A stretch of DNA of 64,000 nucleotides from the NCBI GenBank assembly GCA_036785705.1, contig JAWUZG010000027.1, positions 4,941,501-5,005,500 on the forward strand, written 5' to 3'. The stretch comes from Acanthornis magna (taxonomy: Eukaryota; Chordata; Aves; Passeriformes; Acanthizidae). The translations under genes were made by a program, and so were the position numbers. Below the pieces are notes generated by a model. It made no database searches, had not been told where the DNA came from, and saw only the letters and a program-made list of their open reading frames with translations. Each line of letters starts with the position of its first letter. Position 1 is the first letter of the stretch. This document shows, one piece after another, positions 42,786-55,030 of the stretch.

Positions 42786-45584
42786 TCAGGCATGGTTTTC
42801 TGAAAAAATTTGGACTGAAATGTGTGTGTCATGGGTTAGATTCTGACTCCAGGCTCAGGAGGTGATTTGTGTGCATGGCATTCCCGTAGGCTTCTTGTGT
42901 GAGCCTGGGCAGTCAGCCTTCTTAGGTGCTACCTTCCTGCTGTGCCTATGGTGACACCCACCTCTGGTCTTACAGCAGGTTTTCAGGATCATTGCAGCTT
43001 CTTTCTGAACCATTCCTAGCTTTTTAATGTCCTCTGAATGAGCCCAAACAGTAGCACCACATCCTCCTGACATGCTCCTCTCAGACACTGACAGACATTG
43101 CTGATGTGTTGAGCCCAGATGTGCAAAGTTCACCACACCAGCAGATCCTCCAACCAGGTGGAGCCCCAGGGAACCCATCTGGGTGCTATAACACTCCCAG
43201 GGCCTTTTTCTGGCATCAGAGTCTCACGACATTTTTGACTTTTCCTTATTTTGGCAGTCAGCAACTGCCAGGCCTGGAAACTGTTTGTTTCTTTATCAAG
43301 CAGGCTAATAAATTGTGCTGCACTGCTAAATCTGTCTTATTCAGCATCTTATGATTATATCAGTCTGTCTTAACCCAGCCAAGTATATTTACATGAAATA
43401 ATGGAATGAGTTTTGCAAATTTCAACCCACCCATTTTTAAAAAAAATATTTTAAGTGACTGTCTAGCCAAGTTCATTTCCTCTCCTGTCTGAGCTCCTCT
43501 CCGAAATATATTATCCCACTTATTAAAAGCCAATAGCACTGTGCTTTGCTTTTCTTCCACCCTCTCAGAAGAAAGGGCATGCAGGGGATGCTTGGATTAA
43601 GTGAGTGGGGCACCCCAGAGCTGGGATTCCTTATGAATGAGCTCACATCCTCTGTATGATAAGAGGAATGCCGTTTGCATCCTGGAGCTTGCTGCATAAA
43701 CACACACGCACTTGGATGGGGGAACATTTAGCCTCAGCAGAAACTGCGATATCCAAAAGATCTCGGGGACAAGGGATCATCTGCCAGCCCTCTGCTCAGA
43801 CAGACCGTGGCCACTTCTTGGTGGCAATGGTCCCATCATTCCCAGTGAAATCTATCCCTCTCAAGAGGGGGAGGGCAGGAGGGGGAGGAGATGGCAGATC
43901 CCTGTTTGCATTCTTCAGAGGGAGCAGCTGCAATTGTCTTACTGCAGTATGTCAACATGAAATTATGACAAATCAGGCCAGGATGGACCGGCAGATGAAA
44001 ACAAAAAGGAGGGAGTAGAGCAGAGGGAAGCTGGGAAGAATGAAAAACACCTAAACTCAAGAGACCTATACCATCCTGGTGGGAAATGCCTCTGTAAATA
44101 TAATAGGACTGTAATAGGACTGAGCTCTTGTGGGTATGCCTGGAAATTACTCCAGGAGCATATGCTGAGTTTTCAGGTTTGTTTAAATCTGCCTCTAAAA
44201 TACTTTTCTTTTTTTTTTTCCCCCCACATTCTATAGGAACTTTTCAAAAATTAACCTGAGAGTGTCTGAAAAAGGCTAGTCTGTCACCTGTCACTGTGAA
44301 TGGCACACAGTCAGGATCCCCACAGTGCCAGCTTAGCAACCAACACTCTCACACTCTGTGTGATGCCAGGCTTTGACCTTGACAAAGGTAAGGAAACCTC
44401 TCTGGCCTCCACAGTTACACAGTTTCCTTTTATTTCTTTACTTTTCATTTAAAGTAGTGTTGTTTGGTAGCAAAGGGAGAGCTACCAAGAGCAAGGCTTC
44501 GGCTTCCTGTCTCTTTTCTATCCAATGGAAGTCCTTGAAATGGGATGCAATGAATGTTTCCTTTATTAAAAACTGAGCCTTCTCCAACCCACACAGTTTC
44601 ACAACACTTGATAGAATGCACATTTTTCCAGTTTCTTTTTTTCTTAAACAATGTCCAGCAATTAAAAATAAGTCACTGAAGGGGCCATATTCAGCATTAG
44701 TGTAAGTGGGAGCAATTTCCTCTGGTCCCAATAGGAGATACATCTACTTTCACCAGAGCTGGATCTGCCAGCTTGTGGACACCTCATATTTAGGATTGTT
44801 ACCAGTGGCTAAGAGCGGCTAATAAACTTCCTCAGGTTTGTGAGTTTATCAATTTAGTGCTGTGCTGCAAAAGAAAGACAGGAAAAGGCAGTGAACACAG
44901 GATTTTTCTCTAAAAGCTGTCTGTCTTTCCCTCCCCACAGGCTGTGCTACCTCTCTGCCTGCTGCAGCTGGCTGGCACCTCTGAGGAAGCTGCCACGTCA
45001 CACCTTGCTGGAATTGGGGAGGACATGGTGGGTTTTCTCGGGGGGGTGGAGGGTACATGAAAATATTTTCTGTGGTTTCTGTTTGCATGTCTGCATGGAA
45101 AAGTCTAGGGAGATGTAATAGTATGAATAAAGGAGGATCCACAGAAATATGTGAGAACAGATTTCAAGAAAATGAGTGGAAAACCCCCAAAACCTTTTTA
45201 GAGGAGCATATCTTTCCAATAAGCTTTCAAAATCCATAATATTTTTTCAAAAATTAAGTTCCACTGGAGTTTTCCATAAGTTTGATTCAAACCTCCCATT
45301 TCCTAGGCTCTAAGCCTTACATTTTAATGAACTGTGAGAGCCTTGCTCTGTGCTCACTCATTGCATCTCTCCTCAGTGGCACTTTTCTAAGAGCTCTGAA
45401 ACCCTTCTGTGCTTGGACTGCTCTTCTGAGACACTGGAAAGTCCCCAGGCTTGAGTCTGAGTGAAAGAGCTGCCTTTCCCCTTGTAATCATTAAAACATC
45501 AAGTAATGTGACAAACATATCCTGCAAGATCACATCCTTGCTGTTGGGTTTGCGCAGTGCCCTGATGTAACTGTTCTGCAGATG

Positions 45585-46074
45585 CACAGCATCCATCTTC
45601 TCTTGGGGCCCAGCACAGCAAGGACGTGGAACTGCTGGAGCCAGCCCAGAGCAGGGACACCAAGGGGATCAGAGGAATGGAGCAGCTCTGCTGTGAGAAA
45701 AGTCTGAGGCAATTGGGATTGTTCAGCCTGGAGAAGAGAAGGCTTTGGGGTGACCTCATTGTGGCCTTCCAGTGCCTGAAGGGAGCCGACAGGAAAGATG
45801 GAGAGAGACTCTTGACAGGAGCCTGGAGTGACAGGACAAGGGGAAATGGCTTTAAACTGAGGGTAGGTTTTGACTGGATATTAGGAAGAAATTCTTTCCT
45901 GTGGCACAGGTTGCCCAGAGAAGCTGTGGCTGCTCCATCCCTGGAAGTGCCCAAGGCTGGGTTGGATGGGGTTCTGAGCACCCTGGGATAGTGGAAGGTG
46001 TCCCTGCCCATGGCACGGGGTTGGAACTGGGTGATCTTTAAGGTCCTTTCCAACCCAGGCCATTCTATGATTCT
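45585..46074 (+). mobile_element. CR1 LINE, 3' end (young subfamily)
   Basis: About 490 bp nearly identical over long stretches to 63012-63525: 'GAAGGCTTTGGGGTGACCTC', 'CTTCCAGTGCCTGAAGGGAG', 'AAGATGGAGAGAGACTCTTG'. It ends CCATTCTATGATTCTTTC. Confidence 0.96.
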
Positions 46075-46793
46075 TTCTCCCTGGCATGGATGAGACAGAA
46101 GCAGAAATGTGTGCTGGGAAGCTTAGCTGAAACACTGGAAGAGTTGCAAGATCAGAAAGGTAGGAGCTATGAAATGGTCATATACAGCCTATCTAGAAAG
46201 CACCTTGCAAAGAAGGATCAGGGTCAAAACCACATTTAATGTGTCAAGTCTCCTTAGTTAGACCTTATGTCCTGCTTGCCTAGCTGTCACAAGGTATCAT
46301 AATCCGAAGGTTATTTTGCACATATCACCTCCCTAAACTGTTCCTGTATTTTACTGTGATGATTTAATGTAAAAATACACAAGACTAAAGACAGACTCCT
46401 TACCCCGCTGTGTACCTTAATTCTTGAACTTTTTTCACCCCTGTGCTCTTGTTCAAGAGCTGGGAATCTCCAGCCTTTGCTGTGTGGGTTTCAGCACCAG
46501 CAGACAGAGTCATGGTACTTTCACCATTAATTTGTTCTGCACACAAATGGTAAATCTGGTGTTGCAGGGAGGTGCAGGAAAGGAACAACCGCACTGTGTG
46601 TGTGAGGCGGTCACAGGGCACAGGCTTCCTGTGCCCACCTGAGCCCCTCTTGGAGATGAACGAGGCACACGGGTGCTCACAGAGCAGAGACCAAGCAGAA
46701 TCGAAATCTCAAAGCCAACCTCCAAAATGCACCCTTGGCACAGTCCCGTGATGCTGAGTGTGAGATTGCTGTGGTATCACCCCCTCCTGACTT

Positions 46794-46890
46794 TTGGGAA
46801 CTGAAGCACAGAAGCACTGAATGACTAGATCAGACACAGGAAGCCTTGAGGACCCAAGAGCTGCACCCTTTATAGAAGTCTCTGTCTGGT
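46794..46890 (-). mobile_element. Possible MIR-like SINE relic
   Basis: 'GAACTGAAGCACAGAAGCAC' followed by TGAATGACTAGATCAGACACAGGA resembles the reverse complement of the MIR core (GAAACTGAGGCACAGAGAGG…AGTGACTTGCCCAAGGTCACACAG). Similarity is weak. Confidence 0.4.
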
Positions 46891-47267
46891 GCTTTACTAT
46901 AAAACCAATCCTCTTCTCAGAACAGTTTTCCCAGGGCCTTGCACTGTGTGTTGCTGACTTTTACTGTAACGAAGTTGATTTAGAAATAATGACTTTTTCT
47001 TCTGAAGGTGTGATGGCAGCAGAGCGGAAGCCCTGCACATGTGTATAATAAGAAATGAAAATGTGCAACCAGAGAACAGGTGTTTATTCTGCCACACTTT
47101 CTGTTTTGCTTAACAGTACAAACCCCCCCTTTACTTGCAGGCAATGAGTGCATCAGTGCCTTTTACTTTCAGTTTGAATCACAAGTAATTTTAATCTGAT
47201 TACGATCTCACAAAGCACCTACCCCACTGCATTCCACACCTTTGTGAGCAAATTCCTTGTCCCTAAT

Positions 47268-47600
47268 GATCACAGAATCATAGAGTATCCTGTATTGGAA
47301 GGTACCCATAAGGATCATCCAGTCCAGCTCCTGGCCCTGCACAGACAACCCAACAATCCCACCCTATGCATGCCTGAGGGTGTTTTCCAGACGCTCCTGG
47401 AGCTCTGGCAGCCTTGGGGCTGTGACAATTCCCTGGGGAGCCTGTTCAGTGCCCAACCATCCTCTGGGAGAAAAACCTTTTTCTGAAATCCAACCTAACC
47501 CTCCCCTGACACAGCTCCAGCCATTCCCTCAGGTCCTGTCTCTGGTCACACAGAGAAGAGGTCAGTGACTGCCCCTCCTCTTCACCTCCTGAGGAAGTTG
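47268..47600 (-). mobile_element. CR1 LINE fragment
   Basis: Reverse-complement copy starting ATCACAGAATCATAGAGTAT, then 'GGATCATCCAGTCCAGCTCC', 'GGCAGCCTTGGGGCTGTGAC' and 'TGAAATCCAACCTAACCCTC'. The right boundary is approximate. Confidence 0.94.
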
Positions 47601-48719
47601 TAGCTTTATGCCAGCTCTGATGATACACAGCTCCAGTCTTCTGTCCTTATTCCTCACTCTGTGCCCAAAACCAAATCTGATTTCATGTTCCAGTCTTTAT
47701 CTTGTCTGGTTCACTCCTGCTGCCTCTTTCTTGCTCTCCTGACCAAAGTTCTCTATTTCCTCTCTGTGCTGCAGTGGCAGCCAGACTCCCCAAGTTGCCC
47801 CTAGAAACAGCCCTCAGTTTCCCTTGGTGTGGCTCAGGTTGGTCAGCAGAGGCAGTCCCAGGGAAAGCTGGGGTTTGTTCCTGTTCTCCTCGTGAGACGT
47901 GAGGAGGGTCTTCTGCTCTCTCTGTGTCCCAGGTCCGTGGTGAGGGCTGTGAGGATTTGAATTTGGGCTCTGAAATGTCACATCAAAAGCCACCACAGAG
48001 ACACTTCTTTTTCAGGCATGGATGAGACAATTTGCCTTTCCACCTCTTTGTTCTTCTAATCAGGTAAACTATTTTTTTGCTAATGTCTAGGAAAAAACCA
48101 AACCAACAGTTTAAACCCAGGATATTCTTTTCCACTATGGACAAAAGTCTTGCACAGGTAACACATCAACTTAGTAATGTGGCAAAGTGATAATTCACTG
48201 AAAGCAAGGTCTTATCTGCTAACAGCACTTACAACGCCTCACTTTTCTGATTGCAGAGCAAGTGTGTATCTTACTTGTGGCTGCCCCCAGATGCTCAGAG
48301 CACTTTTATGCCATATTTCCATATGGTGAGATCTCTTCTGGTCACCTGTGGCAGCCTCCCATTCCCAGCAGGAGCAGACAAGGCCAGCATGCATCCAGGA
48401 GGACTGAAAAAAGAAGTTAATTGTACTCTTACTGATTTGAGAAGATCAGTATCTTCTATTTTTAATGTTTCCAAGCTCTGAAAAGCTTGATCAGGAATGA
48501 TGACATAATTTGTGCTCAGCTTCCAGTTCCTATTGTCTCTGTGACCACCTGATTATTTGTTGTTTTTTGCTTGCAGCTGCATCTCTCCACCTTCTGTGGA
48601 GGAAACAGCTAGTACTTCTCTTTTCTCGGTCCACAATGTCTCATTTAGGACATACTGAAATCAATTTGTTTTACACTCTAAAGAGAGTCCATCATCTTCG
48701 ACAAGTGCAGAACTGAGGT

Positions 48720-48847
48720 TTCCTTCCTTCCTTCCTTCCTTCCTTCCTTCCTTCCTTCCTTCCTTCCTTCCTTCCTTCCTTCCTTCCTTCCTTCCTTCCT
48801 TCCTTCCTTCCTTCCTTCCTTCCTTCCTTCCTTCCTTCCTTCCTTCC
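48720..48847. repeat. (TTCC)32 / (GGAA)32 microsatellite
   Basis: Thirty-two perfect TTCC units (128 bp). The minus strand is (GGAA)n, the core recognition word of ETS factors. It produces an artefactual KEGR-repeat open frame. Confidence 0.98.
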
Positions 48848-51800
48848 TGTGGTATTCCTACTACAAGGAGCAATAAATATTAAAAAAAAAAAAACAGATG
48901 TGGAAGAAATGTGCTTCAGTAAAAGCAGAAAAGCTTCTTGTTTCCCTGAAAAGTGGCAAAAATACCTTGTTTCTTCAAAATCCTCCCATTTTTGCCACAG
49001 ACTCACAATCCCTATGTGTACTGCAGTGCACACACCAAGAGTTTTGGGAGAAAGTATTTATTTTCTTCTTTTTTTTTCCCTCTCATTCAACGGTGTTACA
49101 TGATAGATGGAGTCAGCTCCTTTGGGTTTTCCGTGGCGTTCTTTCTAATCATAAGTCCTTTGAGAGATGTGTAGGAGGGGCCAGTCCCTTCTCAGCAGTT
49201 ATGGGAAATGGAGACCGATTAAATCATAAGCTTTGCCCTGTCAGTAAGAATGTCAACCATGAAAAGAACATATTTCCATATTGGGTGATATGTGGGGTTT
49301 TTTTCTCAATTATAATTGCTCTAGCAGTGTAAGAAAGCGACACAAGTTTTATATTAGTCAAGCACATTTTTGTGCTGTGTATATAATAACAAAAAACTCA
49401 GACCTGCCAACCCATCTCCAGGCCTTGAATTTTTGGTAGACTTCCTAATCAAGTTCCCTTTACAGTCCTTAGGGGAGTCTATGAGGGTGAGCTGATGAAG
49501 ACATGCCTCTGGTACCATCTGCATTTTTATGTCTTGAGCTCCACCACCATCTCCTCTGTGTGAAATTTGTTCCATTAATGTTCCATTCAATGGAAGCAAG
49601 GACAGCTCCAGCTCCCCCTACCCTGGAGCACCTCAGCTCCCCTCTCTTATCGCAGCCTTTCTTGTTGGTGGAACGCCACAGCAGCACCTGAGGCCACTGC
49701 CCTCCCTGCCAGCAGCTCAAGGTGTTGTGCTTCTAATTGCAGAGAGGAACCAATCCCAGTTGCATTGTTTTTTGACTTCACTGGTCTCAAAGGTCAGAGT
49801 AAGACCTTGAACAGGCCATGGCAATGTCTCTCCTCTGTCTGTGTTCTTCAAAAAATTCAAAATCAGCTCTTAACTAGTTGTTGAGGCAAGCTGATAGCCT
49901 AGTGTGAGGAGCGGATAATGCACCATGCTCGAGCCGTCATTTGAGGCAGGTAGTAAGAATTCAGCTCTGGCAGAACAGGTTCCATTTCAGTGGCCATAGA
50001 AGATGGCTAAACCCCCAATTTGGATGGGTTGTTTAGCTTTTAAAGGGGTAAAAATAGGAGAGATAAATCTTATTAACTGTGAGTTGGAAGGTGTCAGACC
50101 TTGCCAGGGGTAAAGAGGTACTTCATAAACACAAGGATGGCAGATTCTGGAGTGGGAGGCAGGGGTGAGGGTGGGCTGGGCTGAAGAGGCTTCAACCAGC
50201 AAGAAGGGCATTTTCCATATGTCAGAGCAGAGGCTGCCAGCTTTGCTCCTGCTGAATGCTCCCTTTCCCCATGATTAGTCCCCTTGATTTTCCCAGCTCT
50301 GCTCACAGGGAGCTAGACCAGACCCCGTGCTTCAGGCCCAGGAAAGGAGCCACCCACTGCTGAGCTACCGCTGGGACAGAGCTGTCTCCTTGCTGTTCTG
50401 GGAAGGAAGCTAAGCGTGACGGGTCTGGAGCTGGCAGGGCACATGCTTCTCACTGCCAGATGCCTCAGGAAAGGAAATGAAGGATCCATCAAGTTCTCCC
50501 TTCTTCCCACTTGGACTAAGGAAAGGGCATAGTCTGCAGAAGGCTATTATTCCCTTGTGTGTGAGAAGCAAGACACAGGACACGTTACGGCCCCTTACTC
50601 CTTACATTGGCATGCTGGCCATGATCTGGCCCAAAGTGAGGTGCTGCTCTGCATGAAAAAGGGGCAGAGCCTGGCTCTCCATGGCCAGAAGGTTTTACAT
50701 GACCGAGAGCATGAGGTCAGTGCAAGCCCCTTGAAGAAAGGTGTAGTGACAATGCATCCCAGTGCATTTACTGATAAACACAAAAGCCATTTGCAAGAAG
50801 AGGGAAAAAGAAAAAAACGAAAAGAAGGAAAAGAAAAAGGCATGCATTTATTCTCAGGGCAGAAAGAGTGTATGTGCCACCGAGCATCCACTGAAAGGCA
50901 CAGGGTTGGTTTGCCACAATGCACCATTTGCTGGAGGTTTCAGCCCCTCTATGATATTATGGCTGGTGGCTCAGAGACCTTGCCTTGCCTACCAATGTGA
51001 TGGGCATGGCCTAGATGCTTTTGATGGAGTTTTAGCTGCTCCCCAGCAAATCTGCTGAATGATTCTGTGGGACCCATGGGTGTGCAAATCCCCCATACTC
51101 CTCACTGACCTGCCCCTCTGGTTTGCTTGTCATGCAATTTACACTAACTAGCACTGTCCTTGTAACACTAAGGTAAGAAGTGAAACCCCTTTCTTTTCCC
51201 CCTAATTGTTCCACTGATTTTACAGTTACCAAGCTGTAAAGCACCTCATCACTCTTGTTAATTCTTTCTTCCTTTTGAGCTGCCAGTTAGTAATCAATTA
51301 TTACCCTTGTCATTCATGCTGCAGCACAGCAGCTGGTCACAAGAAGCCTCTGTTTCTTTGGGCTGGAGCCAATCAAGTCTCTCCAGCTGTCCCTTGCTGT
51401 TCTGAATCATAATGTACAGTATTTGTTGCTTTACAACATCCTTTACCAGACTGCTTTAAAAAAAAAACAAACCAACAAATTAAATGGAAAGAAGTTTTTG
51501 CTCCCAGTTCTACCCTCGTGGCACATCTGGCTGCTGGAAGTTAAACTCCCCAGTGCTAAATTTTTATGAGGGGTGGGGGAAATACCCTGCGTTGGCACAA
51601 CAGATATTTTTGTCATATTTTCCATTTTATGTGATGACTGCATTGATATAAAGACTGCTGATAGATCAAAGGTGTCACTGGTAAAATGATATGAAAGGCA
51701 GAGACATTACCATCCATCAAGGTCCTGTTAGGATTTGCAGAACAGGGATTCTGGGCCTCCCAAGTGAAACCTAGCAGGAAGGTCTGCGAGCCTGCATAGC

Positions 51801-52210
51801 AAATGAAAAGAAAACAAGAGAGGGCACACAGAATATTGGAGGAGGTAGTGACCCACAAAATAGTAGCAATTCGAGCTTCAAGGCACCCTGATTGAATTGC
51901 AGTGGAGGCAAACACTCCCAGGCTTGCCGGTCTTGTTCCAAGGCAATGTGCTCTGAGTTATCAGCTGGGGTTTCAGAGTGGCAAACAACAGTACCACCAG
52001 CTTGCCTGGGTCTCTTTGTTCCCAGCTCCCATTGCATGCTGTGGAGATAAGAAATCTTGCAAAAATGCCCAGCTGAGATGTGAAGTACTGGGGAGAAGTG
52101 GCTGATGTTGGGGAATCAATATTATCATCCTGTAACTTACCTTTCTCTGTGTGCAAGTTAATCAAAAGGAAGAAACCTATTTCACAAGTCTGCTACTGCT
52201 GTAGATTTTG

Positions 52211-52243
52211 ATTGGCTTCAGCCAATAGCAACAGAAATAAAAG
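52211..52243 (+). promoter_or_regulatory. CCAAT palindrome followed by a TATA-like box
   Basis: ATTGGCT-TC-AGCCAAT (52211-52226) is a perfect inverted repeat carrying two opposed CCAAT boxes. ATAAAAG follows at 52237-52243. The spacing is shorter than in a standard promoter, and no exon is evident downstream. It could be an enhancer, an old LTR remnant or chance. Confidence 0.3.
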
Positions 52244-52838
52244 TTTGGGATACATCTTTCCCAGCTACTTCTTTTCCTCTCGCATATGCCCCAAGGAACC
52301 ACTTTCAGGAAAGCATTAAGCAACAAATTAGGGCATAGTCTTGCCCCCACTAATTAGAGCCTGTTGCAGGAATTGTCCCCCTAATGCTTAGGAACACAAC
52401 TAATGTTAACTATCTGGTGTCCACCAGTGGCATTATGTAGGTTTTATTGCTGCTCCAGCTGAAACCAATAAACTCAACTCTGCCAAACTGAACACGAAAA
52501 TGATTTTACAAGGGCACTACACAAATCATAGCAGTCAATGCATGTTTGCCATGAGCTTGGTAAGAGTTTTCATCAAAAGGGAATAATTGTGAGCTGTAGA
52601 GAGGTAAAAAGAAATGCAATGCAGTCACCTGTATTCCATGGGACAAAACCTTCTGCTTTGGCTTCCCGGCTGTTTGTGCCAAAGTGCCTGAGTGGTGATG
52701 GTGCCACAGTGCTCTACAGGATACAGGAGTCTTGGAAAGGTCAATGCCATGGCATGCAGTGCTGTGCAGGTGTATCACACTGAGATAACAGAACACAGGT
52801 ATCAGGCCAGGTCTAGAGCCTAAGGAACCATAAAGCAT

Positions 52839-53215
52839 AATCACAGAACCATTTAGTTTGGAAAAGACCTTCAAGATAATCTGAAGGTCCAACTGTATGA
52901 TCACCACCATGTCAACCAGATCAGAGCACTCAGTGCCACATCCAGTCATTCCTTGAACACCTCCAGGGATAGTGACTCCCTGGGCAGCCCCTTCCAATGT
53001 TTAACAACCCTTTCAGTGAAGAAATTCTTCGTGATGTCCAACCTGAACCTCCTCTGGTGTCGCTGGATTCCTGGGAGCAGAGCCCAACCCCCACCTGGCA
53101 GCACCCTCTTGTCAGGGAGTTGTAGAGAGTGAGAAGGTCGCCCTTAAACCTTCTTTTTTTCTGCCCTGAACACCCCCAGCCACCTCAGCTACTCCACATA
53201 TAACTTATTCTCTAG
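52839..53215 (-). mobile_element. CR1 LINE fragment
   Basis: Reverse-complement copy: AATCACAGAACCATTTAGTT, 'CTTGAACACCTCCAGGGATA', 'GTGAAGAAATTCTTCGTGAT', 'CTCTTGTCAGGGAGTTGTAG'. Confidence 0.94.
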
Positions 53216-54914
53216 AAAAAGGGTAATTTCACCCTCCCCTTCAGTTCTAGCAACTCTGCTCAGAAGAGTGAATGTCTCCGATGTGAAGGTTGTGTTGGCC
53301 AAGCACTGTGACATGTAGGCTGCTTTGGGACCCTTAAGAGCCCCGCAGGCTGCTTTGCTGGTGTCCATATGGCCCAGCCCAGTGCTGTGTAGACAGCCCT
53401 TTTGAAAGGCAGGGTGTTTTGTCATTGTGCACTTTCAGGGTGGGATTAATTCTTGGTCAGGGGCCAGCACCCGGGTGTGCTCTGCTGGTGTCATCCTGGT
53501 TTGCCATCGGTGCCCTGCTTGGACAGAGACTCTGCTGGGGTGTGGGATGCGGTTCAACACAGTCACAGCTGTGACTGGCTCTCAAGGAAAAGACTAGCTC
53601 AAGAGTCCCCTTCAAAAGCAAAAGTTTTCAAAGAAATGCATTTTTCATTTTTCAGAGAAAGTAGCTCTTTCTGTGGGTATATTTGGGAACCTGATGCCAT
53701 GAAATCCTGTAGGCACAGAGCTGACACAGATATACCCTTACTGTCAACTCTGAGGATTTTCCAAGTTTCCTGGCTTCCCAGAACATTCTCTGTGCTTCAC
53801 CTTAAAATCAGTGAGGAAAAGCACATGAGAAAAGAGGGAGAGCTCTGTGGTTCTGGTGTTCCATACTGTCCTGGAAGAATTGCTTGTCAAACTCCACAGC
53901 CTTCATCACTGAGGACATGGCACGTTTGCACTGAGTATTTGATCTCCATGCTATAAGAAAGAAAGTATCTTGAAACAGACTAATTTAAAAAAGTATATTT
54001 TGGAGTTATTAGAACATGGAGGAATCAAAAGTAAGCATTTACTTCTGTTATATGCTTCTCTAAATTACAAAAATAAAACTCCTTTAAAACTCCTTTTAAA
54101 GGCAAAAAAATAGCATTTGTTCCAGTACTGAAGGAGTTTAATCCTATTAAAATACTCAAATACTTCTTTTTTTTTTGAGATCTATCACTTTGCATTGCAC
54201 TTAATATTCTCCCATGGCTGTGTGATTGTGTCCATACACATTATTTAATGGTCACATGAAATAAGCAGTTGTGGTAAACTTCATCTTGCTACACAGCATA
54301 AACCTTCACAGTGAAATGTGAAAAGTATTTAACAAATATAATAGAATGTGGATCTAAATATATCATAGGTACATTTGTAATTATATGAGCTAACATTAGC
54401 ATGTCTACTGGAATAAAATATTGGGTGCTTCTTAGCAGAGAGGAAGAAAAGAAAATGCTAAGGCACCTTTTACCTTTTACACTTCACCTTCTGCACAGAT
54501 CTGGTAGAGAAGACTGAATTTTCTTTGTCTTCTCTGTCCCAAAAGATGAGCTTCAGATCTAGTTCATAATCTTATTATTCTGGGGTCCACAGGAGACTAG
54601 ACCTCTGGATCAGGCGTTATGTCCTCTCTGGAATATCTCTACCCCAAGGTGCCTGGTACCAGCAGAGTCACAGCTGGAAGAAAAACCTTCCAGGAGGCAA
54701 GGAAGGAGAATTTGGTATGATTTGCAGAAAAAGTCTTATACAATTTCATATTTCTCTGTAAATTCAAGTCAGGATTCAGCTCATCTGCCATCAAGTGTCC
54801 TGGTGAGACTGGACACTGGGGCTATGGATGCCTAAAGGAAATACTGTGAATGACAGTGGTCCTGCCTGTGTTTAGGCATCTCCATCTGAGCTTGCTGTGT
54901 AGGCTTCTCTTGGA

Positions 54915-55030
54915 GTCACAGAATCACAGAATCACAGAATCACAGAATCACAGAGTGGTTTGGGTTGGAAAGGATCTTAAAGACCATTTCATTCCAACCT
55001 CCTGCCACGGGCAGGGACACCAGTCCATGG
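54915..55030 (-). mobile_element. CR1 3' end with five-copy octamer tail
   Basis: The tail is five tandem TCACAGAA-type octamers (54916-54955), followed by 'GGGTTGGAAAGGATCTTAAA' and 'CCAACCTCCTGCCACGGGCA'. Only about 75 bp of element body remains, so it is severely 5'-truncated. Confidence 0.93.

Larger units (their letters stand above)
42786..52838. other. Intergenic, sparse repeats
   Basis: Outside the listed CR1, MIR-like and TTCC elements I find no supported gene. A 107-codon minus-strand frame at 42855-43178 has a plausible look but no family resemblance. Blocks 42786-45584, 47601-48719 and 48848-52838 are otherwise unremarkable. Confidence 0.5.

Noticed and set aside
42855..43178. A 107-codon minus-strand open frame with Cys/His-rich residues
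   Set aside because: No zinc-finger spacing or known family, no exon signals; left unannotated.
48661..49033. Minus-strand open frames with a KEGR repeat
   Set aside because: They are translations of the (GGAA)32 microsatellite.
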